From Phycisphaerales bacterium (lineage in GTDB: Bacteria; Pseudomonadota; Gammaproteobacteria; Competibacterales; Competibacteraceae): a DNA stretch of 21,555 bases. Position 1 is the first letter of the stretch, and every line of letters begins with the position of its first letter. The notes beneath the pieces are model-generated. The model was given only the letters and a program-made list of their open reading frames with translations, ran no database searches and was not told the DNA's origin. The position numbers were made by a program, and so were the translations under genes. Positions 9,355 to 17,831 of the stretch are shown here, piece by piece. Location: NCBI GenBank assembly GCA_014879435.1, contig JACSSB010000226.1:1-21555 (forward strand). Direction: 5' to 3'.

Positions 9355-11118
9355 TCATTGTAGTAACTGCCGTAGAGTACTCGCCTCAATTTCTCCTAAA
9401 TCTGGAGAATTGGATAACCAGCTTCTTAATACCTCAAGATGCTCAATACTTTGTGGATCAGCAGCCCTCTCTCTGGCTTTCAGATACCACTCTGCTGCCT
9501 TGATAGGATTAGGATAAAAACCTTTGATCCCTAATTGGGCCAATACTACTGGATCATAGGTTTTACCGACTGCCACCATCGCATCTACCAAACCAGAATG
9601 AGCTGCTTCCTGGTAAAAAAGCCGCGCAGAAGCCACATCGCCTCGTTCTAATAATAAATCACCATTCTTCATATAAGATGAAACAATCGATGCATCGAGT
9701 GGCTTTATTATTATTGGTGATAGGACAGTAGGCGGCAAAGTACCCTTTTCCTCAGAACGGGTAGTTTCAATTAATATTGGTGGAGCCGATAAGGATTCCA
9801 ATGGTTTCCCCAACGTTTCCACTTTCGGTGCGATAGATGGCACCTCCTGGATACCCACCGAGGCTGTCTGTGCTAGCGATCCCAACTGAGGTGAAGACTG
9901 AGTTCCAGGTGTAGACACCGATGGAGACGCCGTCGGGCCGCTCGCTGCAGATATCGGTGCCTTTGGTTGGTCAGCATCTTGGGCGGCGATATGCTGGTAT
10001 AAATAGATGCCCCCCATGCCTCCCAGCATACCGGCCAGTAGCACTAAAAAAACCAAGAATAACAATTGTAGTCTAGCTGGATTTAATAGTTTGGAAGGCT
10101 TCTCTTTCTCGGAGGACTGATCATCCCATTGAATTATGGCAGGTGAATATTTTGTAACCTCATCTACGGGTAGCGGCCTAGCTACCGAAGATTGGGTCTC
10201 ATCATTCATTAAATTCTCATGGCCTAGCAACTGCTCCATCTTCGCAACCTGAACAACATTATCAGAATGCGTCATATCTAAGGCATCAAAATCGAGCTCA
10301 GGAAGCAAATCAGTATTTCTTTCCTTAAGCATCAACTCACTGGCAGCCTCATTAATAATATCTACCGATATAGCAGCTTTCCCTCTAACCTTAGAGACTC
10401 TCAGCGCATGCTCACAAAGCATATTAACTAAACGTGGAACACCTCCTGTGTACTTATCAATTCCCTTAATAACTGGCGAAGAAGTCAATGAATCAATGAT
10501 TATTTTATCACCAGTAAACTGCGTTTTTCTTAGTATAAAATCCACCACATCAGCAGCCGTTAAAGGCTCTAAATAAATCCGCACAACATCAGTCAAATTA
10601 TTATGAAAAATATCAACATCAATTAAAATATCTTCTAGTTCTTGAGTCCCGCTTAATATGATTTGTACAGTACCTTTTCCTGTCAACTCAAAACAAGATA
10701 GATTGAAGAAGCCATCCAAGGTATCTTTGCTTAAATGGTGCGCATCATCAATGATTAAAGTTATACTTACTCCTTGCGCTACACAATCACTAAAATATCC
10801 ATTTAGTGCTTCAGATCTGCTAGTAAATTCTCCATCAGGGATAGCTATCCCTAGTTGATCACTAATAACCGTCAGCAAATCATCTAAATTAAAATTAGTT
10901 GAATAGCAAAAAACAAACTTAATATTTGCTGGCGCTTCATTGATGAGTTTACGCAATAATAATGTTTTTCCTACGCCAGACTCACCGATCAACAATGATA
11001 AATTGTGATGCTGACGAATACCTTCTAGCAATCGAATATATGCATCTAAATAAGCAGAATTAATGAAAAAAAACTCTGTATCAGCACTCATTCTAACGGA
11101 ATCTCTAATATCGATCAT
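9355..11118 (-). CDS. ExeA/MshM-like AAA ATPase with one TM helix and periplasmic Sel1/TPR-like tail
   Basis: The 587-aa protein starts with an ExeA-type AAA domain: Walker A GESGVGKT (45-52), Walker B LIIDDAHHL (121-129), sensor-like IILSGT (153-158) and GGVPRLVNMLCEHAL (225-239). A charged linker leads to one TM segment (about 349-375). Outside are a Pro/Ser/Thr-rich stretch (about 385-475) and a helical repeat region (about 482-555: NGDLLLERGDVASARLFYQ, then GKTYDP, then AAEWYLKARERA) like Sel1/TPR repeats. ExeA family ATPases help place secretion or pilus machinery through cell-wall contacts. I see no peptidoglycan-binding domain here, so that job is not assigned. I chose ATG 11118, 8 nt after a perfect GGAGG (11131-11127); an upstream TTG at 11133 overlaps that site. 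The gene is AT-rich like its convergent TAXI neighbour. Confidence 0.85.
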   Translation of the reverse strand: MIDIRDSVRMSADTEFFFINSAYLDAYIRLLEGIRQHHNLSLLIGESGVGKTLLLRKLINEAPANIKFVFCYSTNFNLDDLLTVISDQLGIAIPDGEFTSRSEALNGYFSDCVAQGVSITLIIDDAHHLSKDTLDGFFNLSCFELTGKGTVQIILSGTQELEDILIDVDIFHNNLTDVVRIYLEPLTAADVVDFILRKTQFTGDKIIIDSLTSSPVIKGIDKYTGGVPRLVNMLCEHALRVSKVRGKAAISVDIINEAASELMLKERNTDLLPELDFDALDMTHSDNVVQVAKMEQLLGHENLMNDETQSSVARPLPVDEVTKYSPAIIQWDDQSSEKEKPSKLLNPARLQLLFLVFLVLLAGMLGGMGGIYLYQHIAAQDADQPKAPISAASGPTASPSVSTPGTQSSPQLGSLAQTASVGIQEVPSIAPKVETLGKPLESLSAPPILIETTRSEEKGTLPPTVLSPIIIKPLDASIVSSYMKNGDLLLERGDVASARLFYQEAAHSGLVDAMVAVGKTYDPVVLAQLGIKGFYPNPIKAAEWYLKARERAADPQSIEHLEVLRSWLSNSPDLGEIEASTLRQLLQ

Positions 11119-11135
11119 AATAAATACCTCCAATT

Positions 11136-11190
11136 AAAAAGCCGGGCTACTTTCTGTAACTTGAATACTGTCACATTCAGCAGCCCGGCT
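11136..11190 (-). terminator. Intrinsic terminator after radA, abutting the ATPase ribosome-binding site
   Basis: Perfect 9-bp arms, read on the minus strand AGCCGGGCT (11190-11182) and AGCCCGGCT (11148-11140), flank a 33-nt loop. TTTTTAATTGG follows on the minus strand. It lies about 95 nt after the radA stop and is oriented to end radA transcription. The T-run is immediately upstream of the GGAGG of the ATPase gene, so it could also act as an attenuator for that gene. The long loop weakens the case somewhat. Confidence 0.6.
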
Positions 11191-11284
11191 ATCCAACTCA
11201 TCAATCAATTTGTATCCACATGGGTGACAGCATGTCCTGAAACTTTTCAGCAAAGCGCTACGATTTCACCGAAATGCGGCTTCA

Positions 11285-12664
11285 TCAGCCCCAAAGTTCC
11301 CCCATCACCTCGGCTAATCGGCCAACTCCACGGGCCTCTAAACCCTCCACCCGTCCGCCACGACGCGGTAGATTGGCACGCGGCACGATCGCTTGCTTAA
11401 AACCGTGCTTGGCCGCTTCGCGTAGCCGTTCTTCACCATTGGGGACCGGGCGGATTTCTCCCGCCAGCCCCACTTCACCAAATACCACCAGATCGGCCGG
11501 TAACGGCCGGTCGCGAAAACTCGACAGCGCCGCTAACAATACCGCTAGATCGGCGGCTGTTTCCGCAATCCGTACCCCGCCGACCGCGTTGACATACACA
11601 TCCTGATCGTACATGGCCACCCCACCGTGGCGATGCAGTACCGCCAGCAGCATCGCCAAGCGATTTTGCTCCAAACCCAAGGTGACGCGGCGCGGGTGAT
11701 TACCGTGGCACTCATCGACCAGCGCTTGGATTTCCACCAGCAATGGGCGAGTCCCCTCGCGAGTCACCATGATCACACTGCCCGCCACCGGCGATTCATG
11801 GCGTGATAGAAAAATCGCCGATGGATTGCTGACTTCCTTCAAGCCGTGCTCGGTCATGGCGAATACGCCCAACTCGTTGACGGGACCGTAGCGATTCTTC
11901 ACCGCGCGCAGCGCCCGCAACCGACCACCGGAGTCGCCCTCAAAATATAGGACCGTATCCACCATATGCTCCAGTACACGCGGCCCAGCAATCGCCCCTT
12001 CCTTGGTCACATGACCGACCAGAAACAGCGCGGTACCGCTGGCCTTGGCGAAACGCACCAGTTGCGCGGCGCTTTCTCGCACCTGCGCTACCGAGCCAGG
12101 AGCCGACTGCAAGCGTTCAGTGAATACGGTTTGAATCGAATCGATGACCATCGCCCGTGGCCGTTCAAGTTCGGCCACACTTAAAATCCGTTCGACGTTA
12201 ATCTCTGGCAGCAACCGCAGACGATCACGCGCTAAATGGAGCCGCTGGGCGCGTAAACCGATCTGTCGAGGTGATTCCTCGCCACTGACGTACAGCGTTT
12301 GGTTACGCGCCGCCAGCTCGGCCAGCACCTGCAACAACAGGGTGGATTTGCCGATGCCCGGATCACCACCAATCAAAGTGACCGAGCCATCGACCAAGCC
12401 GCCGCCCAGTACCCGGTCCAATTCGCCATTGCCGCAAGACTGGCGTATTTCTGATTCGGCATCGACATCGGCAAGCGTGCACGCCTCGGCTACCGCCTGA
12501 CCGGCATAACTTGCAAAGGTGGCTGCGCTTTTCCCCGCCGGAGGAGTCGCCGACGCCTCTTGCAGCGTATTCCAGGCTCCGCAATCCCCACACTGACCGG
12601 ACCATTTGCTAGCCTGCGCCCCACATTCGGCACAGACATAAACCGTGCGGCTCTTGCTAACCAT
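11285..12664 (-). CDS. radA: DNA repair protein RadA (Sms)
   Basis: RadA is a RecA-like ATPase that extends D-loops and drives branch migration during recombination repair. The 459-aa length is typical. The N-terminal zinc finger uses C11, C14, C25 and C28 (CAECG and CGDCG). The ATPase core has Walker A GGDPGIGKST, and the RadA-specific KNRYG motif (KNRYGPVNELGVF) follows. The C-terminal Lon-like domain includes DQDVYVNAVGGVRI and VFGEVGLAGEIRPV. Its ATG overlaps the alr stop by 8 bp, so it ends the alr-containing transcript. A terminator-like hairpin lies downstream. Confidence 0.97.
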   Translation of the reverse strand: MVSKSRTVYVCAECGAQASKWSGQCGDCGAWNTLQEASATPPAGKSAATFASYAGQAVAEACTLADVDAESEIRQSCGNGELDRVLGGGLVDGSVTLIGGDPGIGKSTLLLQVLAELAARNQTLYVSGEESPRQIGLRAQRLHLARDRLRLLPEINVERILSVAELERPRAMVIDSIQTVFTERLQSAPGSVAQVRESAAQLVRFAKASGTALFLVGHVTKEGAIAGPRVLEHMVDTVLYFEGDSGGRLRALRAVKNRYGPVNELGVFAMTEHGLKEVSNPSAIFLSRHESPVAGSVIMVTREGTRPLLVEIQALVDECHGNHPRRVTLGLEQNRLAMLLAVLHRHGGVAMYDQDVYVNAVGGVRIAETAADLAVLLAALSSFRDRPLPADLVVFGEVGLAGEIRPVPNGEERLREAAKHGFKQAIVPRANLPRRGGRVEGLEARGVGRLAEVMGELWG

Positions 12665-13751
12665 AAATGACTGGTGCCGGAATCACTTCACGCCGTACCC
12701 GCGCCGTTACCCCGCATAGCAAGGTGTAAGAAATCGTGCCCGCAGCCTGGGCGATCTGCTCCACCGGGAGACCTTCACCCCATAATAATACCGGATCGCC
12801 GATTCGCGCCTCGGGATGTCTTCGTAAATCTAAGGTGATCATATCCATCGAAACCCGCCCGATCAGTGCCGCCGCCCGGCCGTTGATCAGCACCGGTGTT
12901 CCAGAGGGTGCGTGGCGCGGATAACCGTCGCCGTAACCGACCGCCGCTACCCCCACGTCCATATCCTCGGGACAAGTCCAGGTTCCGCCATAACCGATCG
13001 GCTCACCCCGACGCAAGCGTTTGATGGCGATCAGTCGGGTCTGCAAGCTCATCACCGGACGCAAATCCTCATCCGGCGCTAGACTGTCCACGAATGGAGA
13101 GGCACCGTACAGCATGATGCCCGGTCGCACCCAATCGAAATGCGTATCGGGCCAACCCAAAATCCCAGCGGAATTGGCCAGTGAACGCTCGCCAGTAAAA
13201 TCAGCAGCAGCCGTTTCAAAGATCCGCAGTTGCTGGACGGTGTAGTCGCAATCCCGCTCGTCGGCCCGCGCCAAATGACTCATCAGCTTGATCTGAGTAT
13301 GCACCACTGGACAAGCATGCAAACGCTGACGCACTGTCAATAAGGTGTCGGGTTCCAATCCCAGACGATGCATCCCGCTATCTATCTTTAACCAGACGCG
13401 CAGCGGCTGCTCCAGTCGCGCCAATTCCAACATGCGTAACTGTTCGGGATGATGGATAGCGATATCTAGATCATGACGGGCGCAAGCTAGCAACTCTTCC
13501 GCTTCAAATACGCCTTCCAGCAACACGATGCGTCGGTTAATACCGGCTTCACGCAGAATCAACGCTTCTTCGATACAGGCTACTGCAAAGGCATCGGCAT
13601 CTAGCGCACAGGCGACTCGCACCAGACCATGCCCGTAGCCATCCGCTTTAACGGCGGCCGCCACCCGCCGGCCCGGTGCTACCGCTCGGACCCGCTGTAG
13701 ATTGTGAACCAGCGCCCCCAGATCGAGGCGTGCCGTGGTTGCTCGACTCAT
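12657..13751 (-). CDS. alr: Alanine racemase
   Basis: A PLP enzyme that interconverts L- and D-alanine for peptidoglycan. The 364-aa protein starts MSRATTARLDLGALVHNL, close to the usual family N-terminus. The PLP-binding lysine is K35 in AAAVKADGYGHG. Other signatures are LKIDSGMHRLG, SNSAGIL-like LANSAGILGW, RPGIMLYGASPF, GYGGTW, VGYGDGYPRH and GRVSMDMITLDL, which carry the second catalytic Tyr region. The first 104 nt of the gene overlap the end of dnaB in another frame. The alr frame is the conserved one, so the start is well supported. The 3' end overlaps radA by 8 bp. Confidence 0.97.
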   Translation of the reverse strand: MSRATTARLDLGALVHNLQRVRAVAPGRRVAAAVKADGYGHGLVRVACALDADAFAVACIEEALILREAGINRRIVLLEGVFEAEELLACARHDLDIAIHHPEQLRMLELARLEQPLRVWLKIDSGMHRLGLEPDTLLTVRQRLHACPVVHTQIKLMSHLARADERDCDYTVQQLRIFETAAADFTGERSLANSAGILGWPDTHFDWVRPGIMLYGASPFVDSLAPDEDLRPVMSLQTRLIAIKRLRRGEPIGYGGTWTCPEDMDVGVAAVGYGDGYPRHAPSGTPVLINGRAAALIGRVSMDMITLDLRRHPEARIGDPVLLWGEGLPVEQIAQAAGTISYTLLCGVTARVRREVIPAPVIYG

Positions 13752-15147
13752 AACCGGAACCTACCGAGTAGAATTCGGGGGCATAGCTCTCAAAGCGCGT
13801 GTACTGCCCCAGGAAAGTCAGACGTGTGACCCCAATGGGACCATTACGCTGTTTGCCGATGATAATCTCAGCGACACCCTTATCGGGACTGTCGGGATTG
13901 TAAACTTCGTCGCGATAGATAAAGCAGATCAGGTCCGCGTCCTGTTCGATTGCGCCTGATTCGCGCAAATCCGACATGATCGGTCGTTTGTCGCCGCGCT
14001 GCTCCAAGGTACGGTTGAGCTGCGATAGCGCCAGCACCGGTACCGACAATTCCTTGGCCAAAGCCTTGAGCGCTCTGGAAATTTCAGAGACTTCAGTGGC
14101 ACGGTTTTCGTTGGTGCCCGGCACCTGCATCAATTGCAGATAATCCACCACAATCAAGCCCAGTTGCCCCTCCTGCCGGTGTAGGCGGCGGGCTCGTGCG
14201 CGCAATTCGTTCGGACTCAGGTTGGAACTGTCATCGATGAACAGCCGCGCTTCCGACAGCATGGTCACCGCCGAGGTTAAACGCGGCCAGTCCTCTTCCT
14301 CCAGCCGTCCGGTACGCACCCGATGCTGATCGATCCGCCCCAGCGAGGACATCAAGCGCATGATCAGATTCTCGCCCGGCATCTCCATGCTGAACACCGC
14401 CACCGGACATTTGACCTGAATCGCCGCGTATTCGGCGATATTCATGGCAAAGGCGGTCTTGCCCATCGACGGCCGCCCAGCGATCACGATCAAATCACCA
14501 CGCTGTAAGCCCGCCGTCTTGTCATCGAAATCGGCCCATCCGGTAGGAATACCAGTGATAGGGTTTTCGCTCTGGAACAATAGATCAATCCGCTCCACCG
14601 TGCTCGCCAACAATTCCTTCATATTGGCGAAACCCTCTTGAGTACGCGAACCGCGCTCAGCGATAGCGAATACCTTTTTTTCCGCATCATCCAGCAGCGC
14701 CTTGCTATCACGACCTTTGGGATCGTAGGCGCTATCGGCGATCTCGGCGGCAGTGCGGATCAATTCACGGCGGATCGCGCGCTCACGGATAATATCGGCA
14801 TAAGCACTGACGTTGGCGGCACTTAAGGTATCTCGCACCAAGACGCCCAGATACGCAAAACCTCCGCCCTCTTCCAGCTCGTTGCGATCCTCTAGCCATT
14901 CCGCCAAAGTCAAAAAATCGAATGGCTTGCCTTGCTCGGCCAGCCGACGGATAGCGCGAAAGATCAGTCGATGGTCAGCACGATAGAAATCCCTCTCATC
15001 CAGACGGTCAGCCACCTGATCCCAGGTGGTATTATCCAGCATCAAACCGCCCAGTACGGCTTGCTCGGCTTCGAGCGAATGCGGCGGGACCCGCAACACT
15101 TCGGCAGCGATTTCCTTACGACTAGGGAACGGGGAAACGGGCAGCAT
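13648..15147 (-). CDS. dnaB: Replicative DNA helicase DnaB
   Basis: DnaB is the hexameric 5'-3' helicase at the replication fork. The 499-aa protein has the N-terminal primase-interacting domain (PPHSLEAEQAVLGGLMLD at 21-38) and the RecA-like domain with Walker A GRPSMGKT (224-231). The signatures VAVFSMEMPGENLIMRL, LIVVDYLQLM, LSQLNRTLEQRGDKRPIMSDLRESGAIEQDAD and IIGKQRNGPIGVTRLTF follow. Family members usually end soon after the FESYAP segment. Here a Gly/Ser/Pro-rich tail of about 37 residues continues (463-499), and its last 34 codons overlap the start of alr out of frame. It follows rplI after a 178-bp gap. Confidence 0.96.
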   Translation of the reverse strand: MLPVSPFPSRKEIAAEVLRVPPHSLEAEQAVLGGLMLDNTTWDQVADRLDERDFYRADHRLIFRAIRRLAEQGKPFDFLTLAEWLEDRNELEEGGGFAYLGVLVRDTLSAANVSAYADIIRERAIRRELIRTAAEIADSAYDPKGRDSKALLDDAEKKVFAIAERGSRTQEGFANMKELLASTVERIDLLFQSENPITGIPTGWADFDDKTAGLQRGDLIVIAGRPSMGKTAFAMNIAEYAAIQVKCPVAVFSMEMPGENLIMRLMSSLGRIDQHRVRTGRLEEEDWPRLTSAVTMLSEARLFIDDSSNLSPNELRARARRLHRQEGQLGLIVVDYLQLMQVPGTNENRATEVSEISRALKALAKELSVPVLALSQLNRTLEQRGDKRPIMSDLRESGAIEQDADLICFIYRDEVYNPDSPDKGVAEIIIGKQRNGPIGVTRLTFLGQYTRFESYAPEFYSVGSGYESSNHGTPRSGGAGSQSTAGPSGSTGPAGGGRR

Positions 15148-15325
15148 GACGGAGCTCTCGGAAATTACCGGTGATCCGCCGCCCGCCGCAATATACCGGC
15201 GGTACGGCCACGAAACTCCCGCGAGGGGGATGGGGACAGGCGTTCGAAGCCGCGCCTGTCAGGAGGAGACGCTCACACGCGGGAAATGGTTTCAGTCTAG
15301 CCCAAATTCCCAACGTGAACGCGAC

Positions 15326-15775
15326 TCAAGTTTCAGCGATGATGTTGACCCGAATCTGGGTTTTCACTTCTGGATGCAGCACCAGATCCACATCGTATTC
15401 GCCAGTTTGACGAATCGAACCGGCGGGGAGCCGGATCTCTTGTTTCTGTAATTCGATCCCAGCAGCCGATACCGCATTGGCGATGTCGGCGGCACCGACC
15501 GAACCAAACAAGCGGCCTTCGCTACCGGTCTTGACCGACAAGGTGACGATCAGCTCGACCAGTTGCTCGGCACGGGTCTTGGCTTTGGCTAAGGCTTCGG
15601 CGGCAACCCGCTCCAGCTCGGCGCGACGGGCCTCGAATCGGGCGATGTTGGCCGCAGTGGCCTCAGTCGCTTTACCTTTGGGAATCAGAAAATTACGGGC
15701 ATAACCCGGCTTTACCTTGATTCGGTCACCCAGACCGCCCAGATCCACAATTTTTTCCAGCAGAATGATTTCCAT
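15326..15775 (-). CDS. rplI: 50S ribosomal protein L9
   Basis: L9 binds 23S rRNA near the L1 stalk and limits frameshifting. The 149-aa length is standard. The N-terminal lobe MEIILLEKIVDLGGLGDRIKVKPGYARNFLIPKGKA is diagnostic, followed by the long helix and the C-terminal lobe with GRLFGSVGAADIA and the closing GEYDVDLVLHPEVKTQI. GGAG lies 7 nt before the ATG. It belongs to the rpsF transcript. Confidence 0.98.
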   Translation of the reverse strand: MEIILLEKIVDLGGLGDRIKVKPGYARNFLIPKGKATEATAANIARFEARRAELERVAAEALAKAKTRAEQLVELIVTLSVKTGSEGRLFGSVGAADIANAVSAAGIELQKQEIRLPAGSIRQTGEYDVDLVLHPEVKTQIRVNIIAET

Positions 15776-15819
15776 CGTTGAACTCCGATGTACGCTTCAA
15801 TATAAGATTTTGGATGAAT

Positions 15820-16734
15820 TCAGGAGCCGCTCCGCGGTCGGATGCGCACTCGAAAATCGGCCCAGGCGTCGGCAATACCCAATGCCATGATCACTTGCGA
15901 CAGTAGCGGGACCAGCAACAGATAAAACAGCAGCAACCAAGCCGGAGAGAGCTGCAGCTTGAATACCAGAGCATGCACTACAGCGATACCTTGTACGCTG
16001 TAGAGCAACCCCAGCACCATGACCAGATTGATCAGAAATGGCCAACCGGACAGCAGGGCCGTGCCGAACAGAACCAGCACCAGGGCCGCGAGCGGGCGCC
16101 CCAATCGCAGTTGCTGAAATTCGGGACGAAAACCACCAGGATTGAACAGCAGCGCCTGCCACCAGCGACCGAGAAGCAGGCTCGCCATCACCAGCAACAA
16201 GCCCGCACCGACTACCTGTCCTGGCAAAAATGGCGCCCAGTCCTTCAATAAATCCAACAACTGCTCCCCTGTGGCTGAATCGCTCAGCGATTGTGGCGGC
16301 GCCATCACCGTCAATTGCGGCCTTAGGTGCTCCAGGATTTGGGTCCACCAGATCGCCGGATCGCCCAGTACTAGATAAAACCCACCCACGCCTAGCAACC
16401 CGAATAGGGCAACCACCCGCAACGCCGCCGACAGCGAGATCGTGGCACGTAACACCAGCGCCAGTACCCACAGCGGCACCCAACAAGCCAGCAAGACCCA
16501 CAGCATCAGCCAAGGCGCGTTCAGCACCAATCCGGCCAATACGATGGCACCCGATCCAGCCAATCCGGCCAGCAACGCTCCTTCAATCGCGCCTCGGCGT
16601 AAAGTCACCAGCGCCACCACCGCTCCCGATAAAATCAGGAAAGGTGGAAATAACCAGAACAATACCGCCGTGGTCGCCGCAACCAGCGCGGCGGCCAACC
16701 GGCCACGAATAACGAAGGTAGCGAGCGCTTTCAT
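15820..16734 (-). CDS. DUF2232 (YybS-like) multi-pass membrane protein
   Basis: A 304-aa inner-membrane protein of about eight hydrophobic segments, starting MKALATFVIRGRLAAALVAA and including LVTLRRGAIEGALLAGLAG and ILSGAVVALVTL. It ends with a short basic cytoplasmic-looking tail (VRIRPRSGS). Small conserved membrane proteins of this type sit between rpsR and rplI in Pseudomonas and relatives; their function is unknown. A GGGAG precedes the ATG. It lies 45 bp after rpsR and 44 bp before rplI, so it is co-transcribed with ribosomal proteins. Confidence 0.85.
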   Translation of the reverse strand: MKALATFVIRGRLAAALVAATTAVLFWLFPPFLILSGAVVALVTLRRGAIEGALLAGLAGSGAIVLAGLVLNAPWLMLWVLLACWVPLWVLALVLRATISLSAALRVVALFGLLGVGGFYLVLGDPAIWWTQILEHLRPQLTVMAPPQSLSDSATGEQLLDLLKDWAPFLPGQVVGAGLLLVMASLLLGRWWQALLFNPGGFRPEFQQLRLGRPLAALVLVLFGTALLSGWPFLINLVMVLGLLYSVQGIAVVHALVFKLQLSPAWLLLFYLLLVPLLSQVIMALGIADAWADFRVRIRPRSGS

Positions 16735-16779
16735 CCCAGATTGCTCCCTCGACCGGTCCGGCCGGCCGATGCGACAGAT

Positions 16780-17004
16780 TTAATGCCGGTCGCAGTACGG
16801 TAGCAGCGCCAGGAAACGTGCACGCTTGATCGCCACCGAGAGCTGGCGCTGGTAGCGCGCCTTGGTGCCGGTGATACGACTTGGCACGATCTTGCCCGTC
16901 TCGCTGATGTAATTTTTCAGAGTGGCGATGTCCTTGTAGTCGATTTCCTTGACGCCTTCGGCGGTGAAACGGCAAAACTTCTTACGACGAAAAAAACGTG
17001 ACAT
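16780..17004 (-). CDS. rpsR: 30S ribosomal protein S18
   Basis: S18 binds the 30S platform as a heterodimer with S6. The 74-aa protein begins [13 protein letters not shown] and carries [20 protein letters not shown] and the basic [13 protein letters not shown]...[13 protein letters not shown] signature. I start at ATG 17004 rather than TTG 17013, because [10 protein letters not shown] is the family N-terminus and a GAGG lies 10 nt upstream. The start is only 5 nt beyond the priB stop. Confidence 0.98.
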   Translation of the reverse strand: MSRFFRRKKFCRFTAEGVKEIDYKDIATLKNYISETGKIVPSRITGTKARYQRQLSVAIKRARFLALLPYCDRH

Positions 17005-17009
17005 GGGAT

Positions 17010-17354
17010 TCAATCCTCGGAGAGTTCGTGATCAAGTATCTCGATGCGGGCCGCATGCAATACCAAACGGTATTCACCCTCGCGCCGGTTATTGGCGCGA
17101 CTAATAAAGCCTTGCACCCGCAAGCGGGCGCCCACCATCAATTGGCTAGCGATACTAGCCAGAGCTTCGCCGCAGGCCAGTACCGGAATCCGGCAGTGCG
17201 CTTGGCGCGAAACATCGGCTTCCACTTGGCCGGAATGATGCTCCAATAAAAATTGGCTGATGGGCACGCCCGTCGGCGAATGACGGGTTTCGCAAGCTCC
17301 CGCAACCTGACCCGCGATGATCAAACAATTATCAGCGGGCAACACAGACGGCAT
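17010..17354 (-). CDS. priB: Primosomal replication protein N
   Basis: PriB is a single-stranded-DNA-binding OB-fold protein that helps PriA restart stalled forks. The 114-aa protein carries [27 protein letters not shown], then [29 protein letters not shown] and [12 protein letters not shown], matching E. coli PriB nearly block for block. Its place between rpsF and rpsR is the classic arrangement. PriB occurs in beta- and gammaproteobacteria, which helps to place this genome. Confidence 0.95.
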   Translation of the reverse strand: MPSVLPADNCLIIAGQVAGACETRHSPTGVPISQFLLEHHSGQVEADVSRQAHCRIPVLACGEALASIASQLMVGARLRVQGFISRANNRREGEYRLVLHAARIEILDHELSED

Positions 17355-17387
17355 GGTGGTAAGCGGTAAATAAGGGCCAACACCCGT

Positions 17388-17831
17388 TCAGACGATTTCC
17401 TCGTTGACATCGACTTCGTCGTCCGTGTCACGGTCATCACGATCACCACCGCGATCATCCTGATCGTCACGATCATCGCGATCATCACGATCACCGCGCC
17501 CATCGCGATCATCACGCGATCTGACCAACGGTGACGGTTCGGTATCTGGTCCGTCTCGCTGGATGACCAGATTGCGGATCACGGCGTCATTGAAACGGAA
17601 GGCGCTCTGTAACTCGTCCAACACCGCCTGCCCGCACTCCACATTGATCAGTACATAGTGCGCTTTATGGATCTTATTGATCGGATAAGCCAGTTGCCGC
17701 CGACCCCAGTCTTCCAAGCGATGGACTTGGCCACCGCTTTCCTCGACCATCGCCCGATAGCGCTCGATCATCGCTGGAACTTGTTCGCTCTGGTCGGGAT
17801 GGACCAGAAACACGATTTCATAATGTCGCAT
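17388..17831 (-). CDS. rpsF: 30S ribosomal protein S6 with Asp/Arg-rich tail
   Basis: S6 partners S18 on the 30S platform. The core (1-100) is standard: [46 protein letters not shown] and [13 protein letters not shown]. Residues 105-147 form a low-complexity tail of alternating Asp and Arg ending NEEIV, encoded by a 9-nt-like repeat. E. coli S6 also has an acidic tail, which RimK extends with glutamates, but not one so rich in Arg. It is the first gene of the rpsF-priB-rpsR-DUF2232-rplI block. Its Shine-Dalgarno GGGAG lies in a small hairpin (see 17832-17844). Confidence 0.97.
   Translation of the reverse strand: MRHYEIVFLVHPDQSEQVPAMIERYRAMVEESGGQVHRLEDWGRRQLAYPINKIHKAHYVLINVECGQAVLDELQSAFRFNDAVIRNLVIQRDGPDTEPSPLVRSRDDRDGRGDRDDRDDRDDQDDRGGDRDDRDTDDEVDVNEEIV
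17415..17520 (-). repeat. Degenerate tandem repeat encoding the Asp-Arg tail of S6
   Basis: Repeated units related to plus-strand cgatcatca/cgatcaccg encode the DDRDDRDD pattern of the S6 tail. Units are imperfect but stay in frame. Confidence 0.7.

Noticed and set aside
11211..11220. TGTATCCACA resembling a DnaA box
   Set aside because: A single imperfect copy with no cluster and no origin features nearby.
15190..15195. TATATT on the minus strand upstream of dnaB as a -10 box
   Set aside because: No acceptable -35 lies at 16-18 bp; the best candidate (GAGTTT) is poor.
15235..15260. Hairpin GACAGGCG/CGCCTGTC between rplI and dnaB
   Set aside because: A perfect 8-bp stem is present, but no T-run follows on the minus strand and rplI-dnaB are usually co-transcribed, so I do not call a terminator.
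15797..16513. A 238-aa minus-strand frame overlapping the DUF2232 gene
   Set aside because: It is a shifted frame of the membrane protein gene, with Gly/Ala-rich shadow composition and no family motif.
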